From the NCBI RefSeq assembly GCF_032380655.1, contig NZ_JAWDIY010000026.1, positions 1 to 64,000 of the forward strand: a stretch of DNA of 64,000 nucleotides. Reading direction: 5' to 3'. How positions within the stretch are numbered: position 1 is the first letter of the stretch; every line of letters begins with the position of its first letter. The notes beneath the pieces were generated by a model. That model had not been told where the DNA came from, did no database searches, and worked only from the letters and a program-made list of their open reading frames with translations. The stretch is from Diplocloster hominis. Its GTDB lineage: Bacteria > Bacillota > Clostridia > Lachnospirales > Lachnospiraceae. Both the position numbers and the translations under genes were made by a program. This document shows positions 51,266 to 58,692 of this stretch, piece after piece.

Positions 51266-52375
51266 CTATCTGGTATGTAATAGCTGTTTTTCCAACTGCT
51301 CGTAATCATAACTGCGCTGGTGAAAGTTGTTGAATTTGTTTGTTTCCGGCGTTGTTTTCGTCCGGGCGGCCTTGCGGGTATCCTTTGTTTTCTCATGTTC
51401 CTCATCAAGGGTGCGGATATCGGACAGATGACGGATGTTGTTGGATTTCCATTTTTTCAGAATGGAGTCCGCGTATTCAAAACTGGGCTGATGAATCGAG
51501 CTGATCGTCCGGTTGCACGCCTCCAGAATAATATCCAGAGAAAAGGCATACTCTTCCAGCCACTTGCGGATATAGACAGCTTCCGGCTCAGCAGGGGCCC
51601 GCCCCTTGATACCGAAGGCTTTCATTACGGTATAATAGTTCCGGTTATATGCCGCGGAAGCTTCCTTGGCCTGCTGAATCGTGGAAATATGCGCATCCGA
51701 CCACGCCAGCGCTACGGTTTTCATATAACGGAAACTTTTGCTTCCCTTGGAAATACAGTACTCGATCAGATACTCGATCAATTCCGCGGAAAAATGCAGT
51801 TCATCCTGGAAGAACAGGATATAGGTCACTTCGGAAGGGCTTAAGGGTTTGCCCAGATATTGTTCCGCAATAAAAATCAACTGGCGGATCTCTTCTTTCT
51901 GAAGGAAGGCTTCCAGCTGCCCGGTCGAATAGGAAGGCAGTTCCGTGCTTTCCTGTCTGGGCGCATCCTGCCGGGGGACTGCCTGTGCGGTGCCCATAAC
52001 TGGCGCCTGTGCTTTGGAACCAGCCGCCGTCGTGACGCTCACCTGTTCCCTGGCTAGTTCCGCTTCCTGCAGATCCTCGGTGATGCAGATACTTTTGAGG
52101 GACTTGTCCTCACCGTATTCCAATTGCAGTAAATTCAGCTTTTCCCAGTATTTTAACGCACGTTTGACATCTTTTTCCGTATGATTGAACCTGTCCGCAA
52201 TGGAGGAAATCGATACTTCCGGGGCCTTCGCGGCAGAGGTGGAAAGACAACGCAGCAGGTAAAGATATACCTTCACAAACTCACCGTTTGCTTCCGGCAT
52301 ATATTTGTCGATAAAATGGTTGGAGACCATCGTGGAGTCGGGATTGTTCTTGGAGTATAGATGGATACTTCCCAT
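51266..52375 (-). CDS. dnaD: DnaD-like replication initiation protein
   Basis: 369 aa; start at the ATG 52375 or a GTG three codons upstream at 52384. N-terminal winged helix (ANGEFVKVYLYLLRCLS, about 30-100), linker of low complexity (SKAQAPVMGTAQAVPRQD), then the DnaD C-terminal domain (about 165-235, YILFFQDELHFSAELIEYLI) and a second related helical domain (about 265-320). It remodels origin DNA and recruits the helicase loader. It heads the dnaD-dnaI-prs operon, whose upstream region carries the DnaA-box cluster. Confidence 0.88.
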   Translation of the reverse strand: MGSIHLYSKNNPDSTMVSNHFIDKYMPEANGEFVKVYLYLLRCLSTSAAKAPEVSISSIADRFNHTEKDVKRALKYWEKLNLLQLEYGEDKSLKSICITEDLQEAELAREQVSVTTAAGSKAQAPVMGTAQAVPRQDAPRQESTELPSYSTGQLEAFLQKEEIRQLIFIAEQYLGKPLSPSEVTYILFFQDELHFSAELIEYLIEYCISKGSKSFRYMKTVALAWSDAHISTIQQAKEASAAYNRNYYTVMKAFGIKGRAPAEPEAVYIRKWLEEYAFSLDIILEACNRTISSIHQPSFEYADSILKKWKSNNIRHLSDIRTLDEEHEKTKDTRKAARTKTTPETNKFNNFHQRSYDYEQLEKQLLHTR

Positions 52376-52444
52376 GTAGTTCACCTGCGCCTTTCATGAA
52401 ATATGCAGCGCAGATCGTAAGCTGCGTTACATTCTTACAATTGC

Positions 52445-52569
52445 ATTATAGCATAATATTGCTTACAATGTGCCGCCCGAAAAGGCAGATGTGCGGTCCG
52501 GGCAATGGAAGCTCTGAGGCACGGCTATAATGTCTGACGCCATTATAGCATAGGTTTCAAATCTTGCAA
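52445..52569 (-). promoter_or_regulatory. Two candidate promoters of the dnaD operon
   Basis: Minus strand: TTGCAA (52564-52569), 16-bp spacer, TATAAT (52542-52547) with TGC extended -10; and a second TATGCTATAAT (TATAAT at 52445-52450) nearer the gene. GCTATAATG (52524-52532) and CATTATAGC (52541-52549) form an inverted repeat around the upstream -10 site. Confidence 0.6.
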
Positions 52570-52616
52570 ACAGCAATTTTCTTAAGTTCAATGGGGTTAA
52601 AGTAAAGGCATTTTAA

Positions 52617-52643
52617 TGTGGATAATGTGGATAATGTGGATAA
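52617..52643. promoter_or_regulatory. Three abutting perfect DnaA boxes
   Basis: TGTGGATAA (reverse complement of the consensus TTATCCACA) occurs three times without spacing at 52617, 52626 and 52635. They lie just upstream of the dnaD promoter in the orientation of that operon. Confidence 0.8.
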
Positions 52644-52740
52644 CTCAGCCTGTGAATTGTTTGACAATTCTGTACAACCGCTGTCAGTGAGCGGTAAGAC
52701 GACTTTTGTCGAAATTCATAATTTGTTTATGTTAACAGAG

Positions 52741-52809
52741 TAATCCACAAAAAAATCCACACACTTATCGGGGTCTTTCTGTTGATAAATGTGTGGATAA
52801 TGTGGATAA
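52741..52809. promoter_or_regulatory. Second DnaA-box group abutting murC
   Basis: TGTGGATAA at 52792-52800 and 52801-52809 are two more perfect boxes; TAATCCACA at 52741-52749 is a one-mismatch box on the other strand. An AT-rich stretch (52711-52750) lies between the two groups. The last box touches the murC stop. Confidence 0.75.
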
Positions 52810-54189
52810 CTATTGTCCAAGCAGATGTTCCCCAATGCGGAACACGTCTCCGGCACCCATAGTTATCAACAAATCGCCGTGCATACAATTTTCTAATAAA
52901 AAGTTTTCAATTTCATCAAAGGATGGGAAATACTGGGCATTGACATTCAGCATTCTTAACTCTGATAATAAATCTGAGGAGCTTACACCAATCGTGTTTT
53001 TTTCTCTGGCGGCATAGATATCAGCCAGCACCACATAATCGGCTGCGGACAGTGCCTGGGCGAATTCCTTTAAGAAAGCCTGGGTTCTGGTATAAGTGTG
53101 GGGTTGGAACACACACCAGATACGATTATGGGGATAATTTCCGGCTGCCGACAACGTAGCGGCAATCTCCGTGGGATGATGGGCATAGTCATCCAGAATG
53201 GTAACCCCGGCGACTTCTCCTTTATACTCGAAACGGCGGTCCGTGCCGGTGAAGGACAAAAGACCCTGCTGCACAACGGGAAGCGGTATCTGAAGGCTTT
53301 CGGCCAGAGCTATGGCGGCCAGCGCGTTGGAGACATTGTGGATACCGGGAACCATCAGATGTATCCGGCTTTGAAAAACGCCGTTTTTATAAAGGTCGAA
53401 GGAACCATGCGCCAATTCATCAAATGCGGTATTGCGGTAAGAATAAGTACAATCAGAAGCAGAGCCGTAAGTAATAACTTGACAGTCAAGCCCGTCTGTG
53501 ATCTCCCCGAAGCGTTCGATCTCCCCGTTGATGATCAGGATACCGTCTTTTGGAAGCCGTCTGGCAAATTCCCGGAAAGAGTTTCGGATATCCTCCAGAT
53601 CTTTAAAGAAATCCAGATGATCTGCTTCTATATTTAAGATTAAGCTTATGGTTGGATAAAAATGCAGAAAGCTGTTGGTGTATTCACAGGCCTCCGTAAT
53701 AAAAGTGTCCGAGTTCCCCACCCGGATATTTCCGCCAATGGATTTTAAGATCCCCCCAACAGAGATGGTTGGGTCCTTTTCTGCTGCCAGCAGGATCTGA
53801 CTGATCATGGATGTGGTGGTAGTCTTGCCGTGTGTACCGGATACCGCGATGGCTGTGCGGTAATTCCGCATCATCTGCCCCAGCAGTTCGGCCCGGCTCA
53901 ACATGGGAAGCTGAAGCTCTAACGCCCGGTTATATTCCGGATTGTCGGGATGGATCGCCGCGGTATAGACGACCAGATCCGGAATGTCATCCAGATTGGA
54001 AGCTCTCTGTCCGTAATAGATCCTGGCACCCAGGGAATCCAGTTTCTCTGTCAATTCGGATTTTTTCGCATCGGACCCTGAGATGGGAAAGCCTTCTTTT
54101 AATAATATCTCAGCCAGGCCGCTCATACTGATTCCGCCGATTCCAATGAAATGTACATGGATCGGACTTTCAAAATTAATTTTATACAT
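52810..54189 (-). CDS. murC: UDP-N-acetylmuramate--L-alanine ligase
   Basis: 459 aa. HFIGIGGISMSGLAEIL (nucleotide-sugar site), GTHGKTTTTSM (P-loop), HHPTEIAATL and a C-terminal ligase domain. It joins L-Ala to UDP-MurNAc in peptidoglycan synthesis using ATP. The ribosome site GGAGG is duplicated with the 62-bp tandem repeat upstream. Monocistronic in appearance. Confidence 0.95.
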   Translation of the reverse strand: MYKINFESPIHVHFIGIGGISMSGLAEILLKEGFPISGSDAKKSELTEKLDSLGARIYYGQRASNLDDIPDLVVYTAAIHPDNPEYNRALELQLPMLSRAELLGQMMRNYRTAIAVSGTHGKTTTTSMISQILLAAEKDPTISVGGILKSIGGNIRVGNSDTFITEACEYTNSFLHFYPTISLILNIEADHLDFFKDLEDIRNSFREFARRLPKDGILIINGEIERFGEITDGLDCQVITYGSASDCTYSYRNTAFDELAHGSFDLYKNGVFQSRIHLMVPGIHNVSNALAAIALAESLQIPLPVVQQGLLSFTGTDRRFEYKGEVAGVTILDDYAHHPTEIAATLSAAGNYPHNRIWCVFQPHTYTRTQAFLKEFAQALSAADYVVLADIYAAREKNTIGVSSSDLLSELRMLNVNAQYFPSFDEIENFLLENCMHGDLLITMGAGDVFRIGEHLLGQ

Positions 54190-54192
54190 GAT

Positions 54193-54316
54193 TTCCTCCA
54201 GAGGCGCATGTACTGCGCTATAAATTCAGGTATGGGTGGACGAACGTTCAACCGTTCCTCCAGAGGCGCATGTACTGCGCCATAAATTCAGGTATGGGTG
54301 GACGAACGTTTAACCG
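54193..54316 (-). repeat. Two 62-bp direct repeats in the murC leader
   Basis: Units 54193-54254 and 54255-54316 differ at two or three bases; each carries TTCCTCCAGAGGCGCATGTA, i.e. a GGAGG ribosome site for the minus strand and a tract AAATTCAGGTATGGGTGG. Only the copy next to the ATG is used. A related stretch occurs near 27277. Confidence 0.9.
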
Positions 54317-54594
54317 TTCTGCCAGTGGCATATAAACTGTCCCATACTTTTACGTAGATGTGAAACTTATTTTCACACTTACACTTCCTATTAAATGTAA
54401 TGTTTTGTTTTAAACCTATCTGTACACTTTATTCCCTGCATGATTCATACTTCCACGCAGGGAGAGGCGCATTGGCGCCGGGATGACGATGGATTTTGCC
54501 GTAAGACAAAGATCTATGGCCATTATATCTCATAAGTATATAAAAATACAAACAATTTTAAAAAAGAGAGGACATACTGTAATAATGAATAACC

Positions 54595-54795
54595 AAAGCA
54601 TCCCAATAGCACTTGCCTTGGGGGCCGGCGTGCAGTAAGCACTGCACGATAATGTATACCCAAAGGGCATCCCAATAGCACATGCCCTGCGGGCAGGCGT
54701 GCAGTTGCACTGCACGATAATGTATACCCAAAGGGCACACCATAATGCATGCCCTGCGGGCCGGCGTGCAGTTGCACTGCACGATAATGTATAAA
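54595..54795 (+). repeat. Tandem 67-bp repeat, three units, hairpin-rich
   Basis: Units begin near 54595, 54662 and 54730 and contain CAATAGCACATGCCCTGCGG, the stem GTGCAGTTGCACTGCAC and ACGATAATGTATACCCAAAG. Hairpins are conserved (GCCCTGCGGGC; GTGCAG/CTGCAC). The period is not a multiple of three, and frames on the minus strand through it merely reflect the repeat. It lies 150 bp before the glgC promoter. Confidence 0.9.
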
Positions 54796-54926
54796 AATCT
54801 GACAAAATTTTACAAAATTTGTGCAAAATGATGTCAAAAAAATTATGGAGTCATTTATTATATGCAAAAATATCGACTGTTGTGTTAAAAAGCAATGAAA
54901 ATATTATATGTTTTTTGTAAATTTTG

Positions 54927-54955
54927 TTCACGGTTTATTAATTTTATGATATAAT
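54927..54955 (+). promoter_or_regulatory. Promoter of glgC
   Basis: TTCACG (54927-54932), 17-bp spacer, TATAAT (54950-54955) with TGA before it (extended -10), about 33 bp before the ATG. Confidence 0.8.
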
Positions 54956-54987
54956 GTATAAAATAAATTACAGCGAGGAGTGATTGC

Positions 54988-56259
54988 ATGATAAAAAAAG
55001 AAATGATTGCGATGCTGCTGGCCGGAGGACAGGGGAGCCGTCTGGGAGTTCTAACTCAGAAAGTGGCCAAGCCGGCAGTAGCTTTCGGAGGAAAATATAG
55101 AATTATTGATTTTCCACTAAGCAACTGTATCAATTCTGGAATCGATACAGTTGGCGTTCTGACTCAGTACCAGCCGCTGCGTTTGAATACGCATATCGGT
55201 ATCGGAATTCCCTGGGATCTGGACCGGAATATCGGTGGAGTAACCGTCCTGCCCCCTTATGAAAAGAGTACAAGCAGCGAATGGTACACCGGTACGGCCA
55301 ATGCGATTTATCAGAATCTGGATTACATGGAGACCTATAATCCGGAGTATGTGCTGATTCTTTCCGGTGATCACATTTACAAGATGGACTACGAGGTGAT
55401 GCTGGATTTCCACAAAGAAAACAATGCGGATATAACGATCGCGGCTATGCCGGTTCCGATGGAAGAAGCCAGCCGTTTCGGCATCGTTATTACCGATGAG
55501 AACAGCAAGATCCAGGAATTCGAGGAAAAGCCGGAGAAACCCAGAAGTAATCTGGCCAGCATGGGTATCTACATATTCAGCTGGAAGATTTTGAAAAATG
55601 CACTGCTGGCCATGTCCGACCAGCCAAGCTGTGATTTTGGAAAGCATATCATTCCTTACTGCCATGAGAACGGGAACCGTCTGTTTGCCTATGAGTATAA
55701 CGGTTACTGGAAGGATGTCGGTACGCTGGGCTCCTATTGGGAGGCTAACATGGAACTGATCGACATTATTCCGGAATTTAACCTTTACGAGGAATTCTGG
55801 AAGATTTATACAAAGAGCGATGTGATTCCTCCGCAGTATGTGTCGGCAGATGCCAGAATCGAACGCAGCATTATCGGCAACGGTGCGGATATCTATGGAG
55901 AGGTAATTAATTCCGTCATAAGTCCGGGAGTCATCATCGGGAAGGGCAGCGTGGTCCGGGATTCCATTATTATGAAGAATACGAGGATCGGTGAAAATGT
56001 CGTGATCGACAAAGCGATCATCGCCGAAAATGTGGAAATTGATCATGATGTTCAGCTGGGGATCGGCGAGGATGTGCCGAACAAGACGGAACCCAGGATT
56101 TATTCTTTCGGTCTTGTGACCATTGGCGAGAATACTTATATTCCTTCCGGAGTGAAGGTTGGAAAGAATACCGCGATCGCAGGAATCACCAAACCGGATG
56201 ACTATCCGGGCGGTGTGCTGGAAAGCGGAGAGACGTTGACGAAGGCAGGTGATATGTGA
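54988..56259 (+). CDS. glgC: Glucose-1-phosphate adenylyltransferase
   Basis: 423 aa. N-terminal nucleotidyltransferase with LLAGGQGSRLGVLTQKVAKP (ATP site) and FPLSNC, then the left-handed beta-helix with hexapeptide repeats (about 290-400). It makes ADP-glucose, the donor for glycogen synthesis. The glgD subunit overlaps it. GCGAGGAG precedes the ATG. Confidence 0.95.
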   Translation: MIKKEMIAMLLAGGQGSRLGVLTQKVAKPAVAFGGKYRIIDFPLSNCINSGIDTVGVLTQYQPLRLNTHIGIGIPWDLDRNIGGVTVLPPYEKSTSSEWYTGTANAIYQNLDYMETYNPEYVLILSGDHIYKMDYEVMLDFHKENNADITIAAMPVPMEEASRFGIVITDENSKIQEFEEKPEKPRSNLASMGIYIFSWKILKNALLAMSDQPSCDFGKHIIPYCHENGNRLFAYEYNGYWKDVGTLGSYWEANMELIDIIPEFNLYEEFWKIYTKSDVIPPQYVSADARIERSIIGNGADIYGEVINSVISPGVIIGKGSVVRDSIIMKNTRIGENVVIDKAIIAENVEIDHDVQLGIGEDVPNKTEPRIYSFGLVTIGENTYIPSGVKVGKNTAIAGITKPDDYPGGVLESGETLTKAGDM

Positions 56260-57377
56260 TGAGGGCGATAGGTATTATTTTAGCAGGTGGAAATAACAAC
56301 CGGATGAGAGAGTTGTCCAAAAAACGGGCGATCGCAGCCATGCCCGTGGCCGGAAGCTTCCGAAGCATCGATTTTGCGCTGAGCAACATGTCCAATTCCC
56401 ATATCCAGAAAGTGGCTGTGCTGACCCAGTATAACGCCAAATCTTTGAACGAGCATTTAAGTTCCTCCAAGTGGTGGGATTTCGGTAGAAAGCAGGGGGG
56501 CCTGTTCGTATTTACCCCTACCATCACCGCGGACAACAGCTGGTGGTATCGCGGAACCGCGGACGCCATCTATCAGAACCTGGATTTCCTGAAGAAGAGC
56601 CATGAACCCTATGTGGTGATTGCATCCGGTGACGGCATCTACAAACTGGATTATAATGAGGTGCTGGAATACCATATCGCAAAGAAAGCCGATATCACCG
56701 TGGTATGCAAAGAAGTACCCAGCAGCGAGGACACCACCCGGTTTGGCGTAGTGAAGATGAATGAAGATTACCGGATCGAAGAGTTTGAGGAGAAACCCAT
56801 GGTTTCCCAGTCTAATACCATCTCCACCGGTGTCTATGTGATCCGCAGGCGCCAGCTGATCGAACTGATCGAGAAATGTGCCCAGGAAGACCGCCACGAC
56901 TTTGTCAAAGATATTCTGATCCGGTATAAGAATCTGAAGCGGATCTACGGATTCAAGATCAAAGAATACTGGAGCAACATATCCACAGTGGAGGCCTATT
57001 ACAAGACCAACATGGATTTCCTGAAACCGGAAGTCAGAGATTATTTCTTCCATCAGTATCCGGATATCTATTCCAGAGTGGAGGATCTGCCGCCCGCCAA
57101 ATACAACGCGGGAGCCAATGTGCGGAACAGCCTGGTATCCAGCGGATCGATCATCAACGGGACGGTGGAGAATTCAGTTCTGTTTAAGAAAGTATTTGTA
57201 GGGAACAACTGTGTGGTAAAAAACTCGATCATACTGAACGATGTCTATCTCGGAGATAACACCCACATTGAAAACTGCATTGTAGAGAGCCGGGATACCA
57301 TCCGTGCCAATTCCTATTATTGCGGAGAAGACGGGGTCAAGGTAGTTGTCGAAAAGAATGAAAGATATGTAATCTGA
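56259..57377 (+). CDS. glgD: GlgD-type ADP-glucose pyrophosphorylase subunit
   Basis: 372 aa from the ATG at 56259 (TGATG overlap; a GTG one codon earlier is possible). Same fold as GlgC, but the ATP-site sequence reads LAGGNNNRMRELSKKRAIAA and lacks features required for catalysis, as in Firmicute GlgD, which is a regulatory partner that activates GlgC. The pair is the hallmark of clostridial and bacillar glycogen synthesis. Confidence 0.93.
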   Translation: MRAIGIILAGGNNNRMRELSKKRAIAAMPVAGSFRSIDFALSNMSNSHIQKVAVLTQYNAKSLNEHLSSSKWWDFGRKQGGLFVFTPTITADNSWWYRGTADAIYQNLDFLKKSHEPYVVIASGDGIYKLDYNEVLEYHIAKKADITVVCKEVPSSEDTTRFGVVKMNEDYRIEEFEEKPMVSQSNTISTGVYVIRRRQLIELIEKCAQEDRHDFVKDILIRYKNLKRIYGFKIKEYWSNISTVEAYYKTNMDFLKPEVRDYFFHQYPDIYSRVEDLPPAKYNAGANVRNSLVSSGSIINGTVENSVLFKKVFVGNNCVVKNSIILNDVYLGDNTHIENCIVESRDTIRANSYYCGEDGVKVVVEKNERYVI

Positions 57378-57441
57378 TAAGGAGTATAAATAAGCTAACT
57401 TATACACAAAAGAGAAGACGTAGGAAAGGGGCAAACGCATT

Positions 57442-57726
57442 ATGGAAATTACGGATGTAAGGGTAAGAAAAGTAGCTAAAGAAGGTAAAATGAAGGCAGT
57501 TGTATCAATCACGATCGATGAGGAATTTGTAGTACATGACATTAAAGTAATCGAAGGTGATAAAGGGCTGTTTATCGCGATGCCCAGCAGAAAGTCCGCG
57601 GACGGTGAGTACCGGGACATCGCCCATCCGATCAATTCCCAGACCAGAGAGCGGATCCAGCAGATGATTCTTGAGAAATACGAGGATGCGCTTTTGAACG
57701 CACCCGACGAACCTGCAGAGCTATAG
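57442..57726 (+). CDS. spoVG: SpoVG regulator
   Basis: 94 aa, the family's usual length. MEITDVRVRKV, ALVSITID-type strand and the GLFIAMPSRK / DIAHPI motifs define SpoVG, a small RNA- and DNA-binding protein affecting septation, sporulation and surface gene expression. Located 65 bp after glgD with a GGAAAGGGG ribosome site; possibly co-transcribed. Followed by a terminator. Confidence 0.95.
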   Translation: MEITDVRVRKVAKEGKMKAVVSITIDEEFVVHDIKVIEGDKGLFIAMPSRKSADGEYRDIAHPINSQTRERIQQMILEKYEDALLNAPDEPAEL

Positions 57727-57788
57727 GGGAGACGAAATGCTGTACTCCGGCAGGTGAGGCGCGCGAATCTACTTACAAAAGATGACAG

Positions 57789-57819
57789 GCGGATGCCCTT
57801 TGGGGTGTCCGCTTTTTTT
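57789..57819 (+). terminator. Terminator after spoVG
   Basis: GCGGATGCCC (57789-57798) pairs with GGGTGTCCGC (57803-57812, two G-U pairs), then seven Ts. Confidence 0.85.
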
Positions 57820-57825
57820 CTGGTT

Positions 57826-57986
57826 GGGGGCCGGGAAGAACCCTGGGGGCGGGAGGGAAATTCCCTGCTTTGGTGAAGGCTGGCGGGTATGTTCTATGGA
57901 AGTAAGTATCTGAGGTGTTGTGGATGTGATAGTTATGCGTTTGAGGGTGTAATGCATAATGTGCCATCCCTCTCTCCCCGGCCCCC
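57826..57986. repeat. GC-rich inverted-end repeat before pth
   Basis: GGGGGCCGGGA (57826-57836) and TCCCCGGCCCCC (57975-57986) are inverted ends of a 160-bp stretch without a gene. The sequence CCCTCTCTCCCCGG at 57968-57981 also occurs at the right end of the fold-back element at 1116-1397, suggesting a second, decayed member of that family. Confidence 0.5.
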
Positions 57987-58023
57987 CTCAGAAAAAAACC
58001 CATTTAACACAAACAAAAACAGC

Positions 58024-58052
58024 GTGACAAATGCGGCCCGGTTGGGTAGAAT
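58024..58052 (+). promoter_or_regulatory. Promoter of pth
   Basis: GTGACA (58024-58029), 17-bp spacer, TAGAAT (58047-58052), about 55 bp before the start. Confidence 0.65.
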
Positions 58053-58108
58053 AAGGGTTAGGATTTCGGTAAAGGATTAGAGAAGATAAGGAAGAGGAAG
58101 TGTGTGAG

Positions 58109-58681
58109 ATGTATGTGATCGTAGGTTTGGGTAATCCTACTTTAAAATATGCGAAAACCAGGCACAATGTCGGATTTGATGCGGTGGATCTGCTGGCGAA
58201 GATGAACCATATTGCCATAAATAAGAGGAAGTTTAAGGGGCTGATCGGTCAGGGGAAGATCTGCGGGGAGCAGGTGGTGCTGGTGAAGCCTCAGACCTTT
58301 ATGAACCTCAGCGGGGAATGCGTGCGGGAGGTTATGGAGTTTTATAAGGGAAAGCCGGAGAGCGGGCTGGTAGTGCTGTATGATGATATTTATATACAGC
58401 CGGGGGAACTGCGGATCAGGCAGAAAGGAAGCGCAGGCGGGCATAATGGGATGAAGAATATTATTGCCCATCTGAAAACCCAGGACTTTGTGAGGATCAG
58501 AATCGGGGTCGGGGAGAAGCCGGAAGGTATGGATTTGGCGGATTATGTGCTGCAGAGGTTTTCAAAGGCAGAGCGGGCGGAGGTGGACGACGCGCTGCAG
58601 CGCTCAGTAAAGGCGGTCGAGGAAATTCTTTCGAATAATGTAGAAGCAGCCATGAATAAATATAACCAGAGGAAAAATTAG
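58109..58681 (+). CDS. pth: Peptidyl-tRNA hydrolase
   Basis: 190 aa from the ATG at 58109 (MYVIVGLGNPTLKYAKTRHN); a GTG three codons upstream is less likely. Catalytic His in TRHNVGFD, Asp in LYDDIYIQPG and GSAGGHNGMKNI are conserved. It recycles peptidyl-tRNA released from ribosomes. The pth-mfd order is ancestral in Firmicutes (spoVC-mfd). Confidence 0.95.
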   Translation: MYVIVGLGNPTLKYAKTRHNVGFDAVDLLAKMNHIAINKRKFKGLIGQGKICGEQVVLVKPQTFMNLSGECVREVMEFYKGKPESGLVVLYDDIYIQPGELRIRQKGSAGGHNGMKNIIAHLKTQDFVRIRIGVGEKPEGMDLADYVLQRFSKAERAEVDDALQRSVKAVEEILSNNVEAAMNKYNQRKN

Positions 58682-58692
58682 AGGTGTAGGTC

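Larger units (their letters stand above)
54317..54987. other. Long intergenic region between murC and glgC
   Basis: About 670 bp with no credible gene. Contains CCCTGC...GCAGGG (near 54437-54461), the three-unit 67-bp repeat at 54595-54795, and an AT-rich tract that ends in the glgC promoter. Confidence 0.5.

Noticed and set aside
52617..52809. Calling the DnaA-box cluster the chromosomal origin
   Set aside because: No dnaA, dnaN, rpmH or gyr genes nearby and no skew computed; it is reported solely as a DnaA-box cluster.
54523..54867. Three overlapping minus-strand frames rich in Cys and Ala across the 67-bp repeat
   Set aside because: They appear in all three frames because the repeat period is not a multiple of three; no ribosome sites and no family.
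55117..56046. A 309-codon minus-strand frame inside glgC
   Set aside because: Shadow of glgC; composition is typical of antisense reading.
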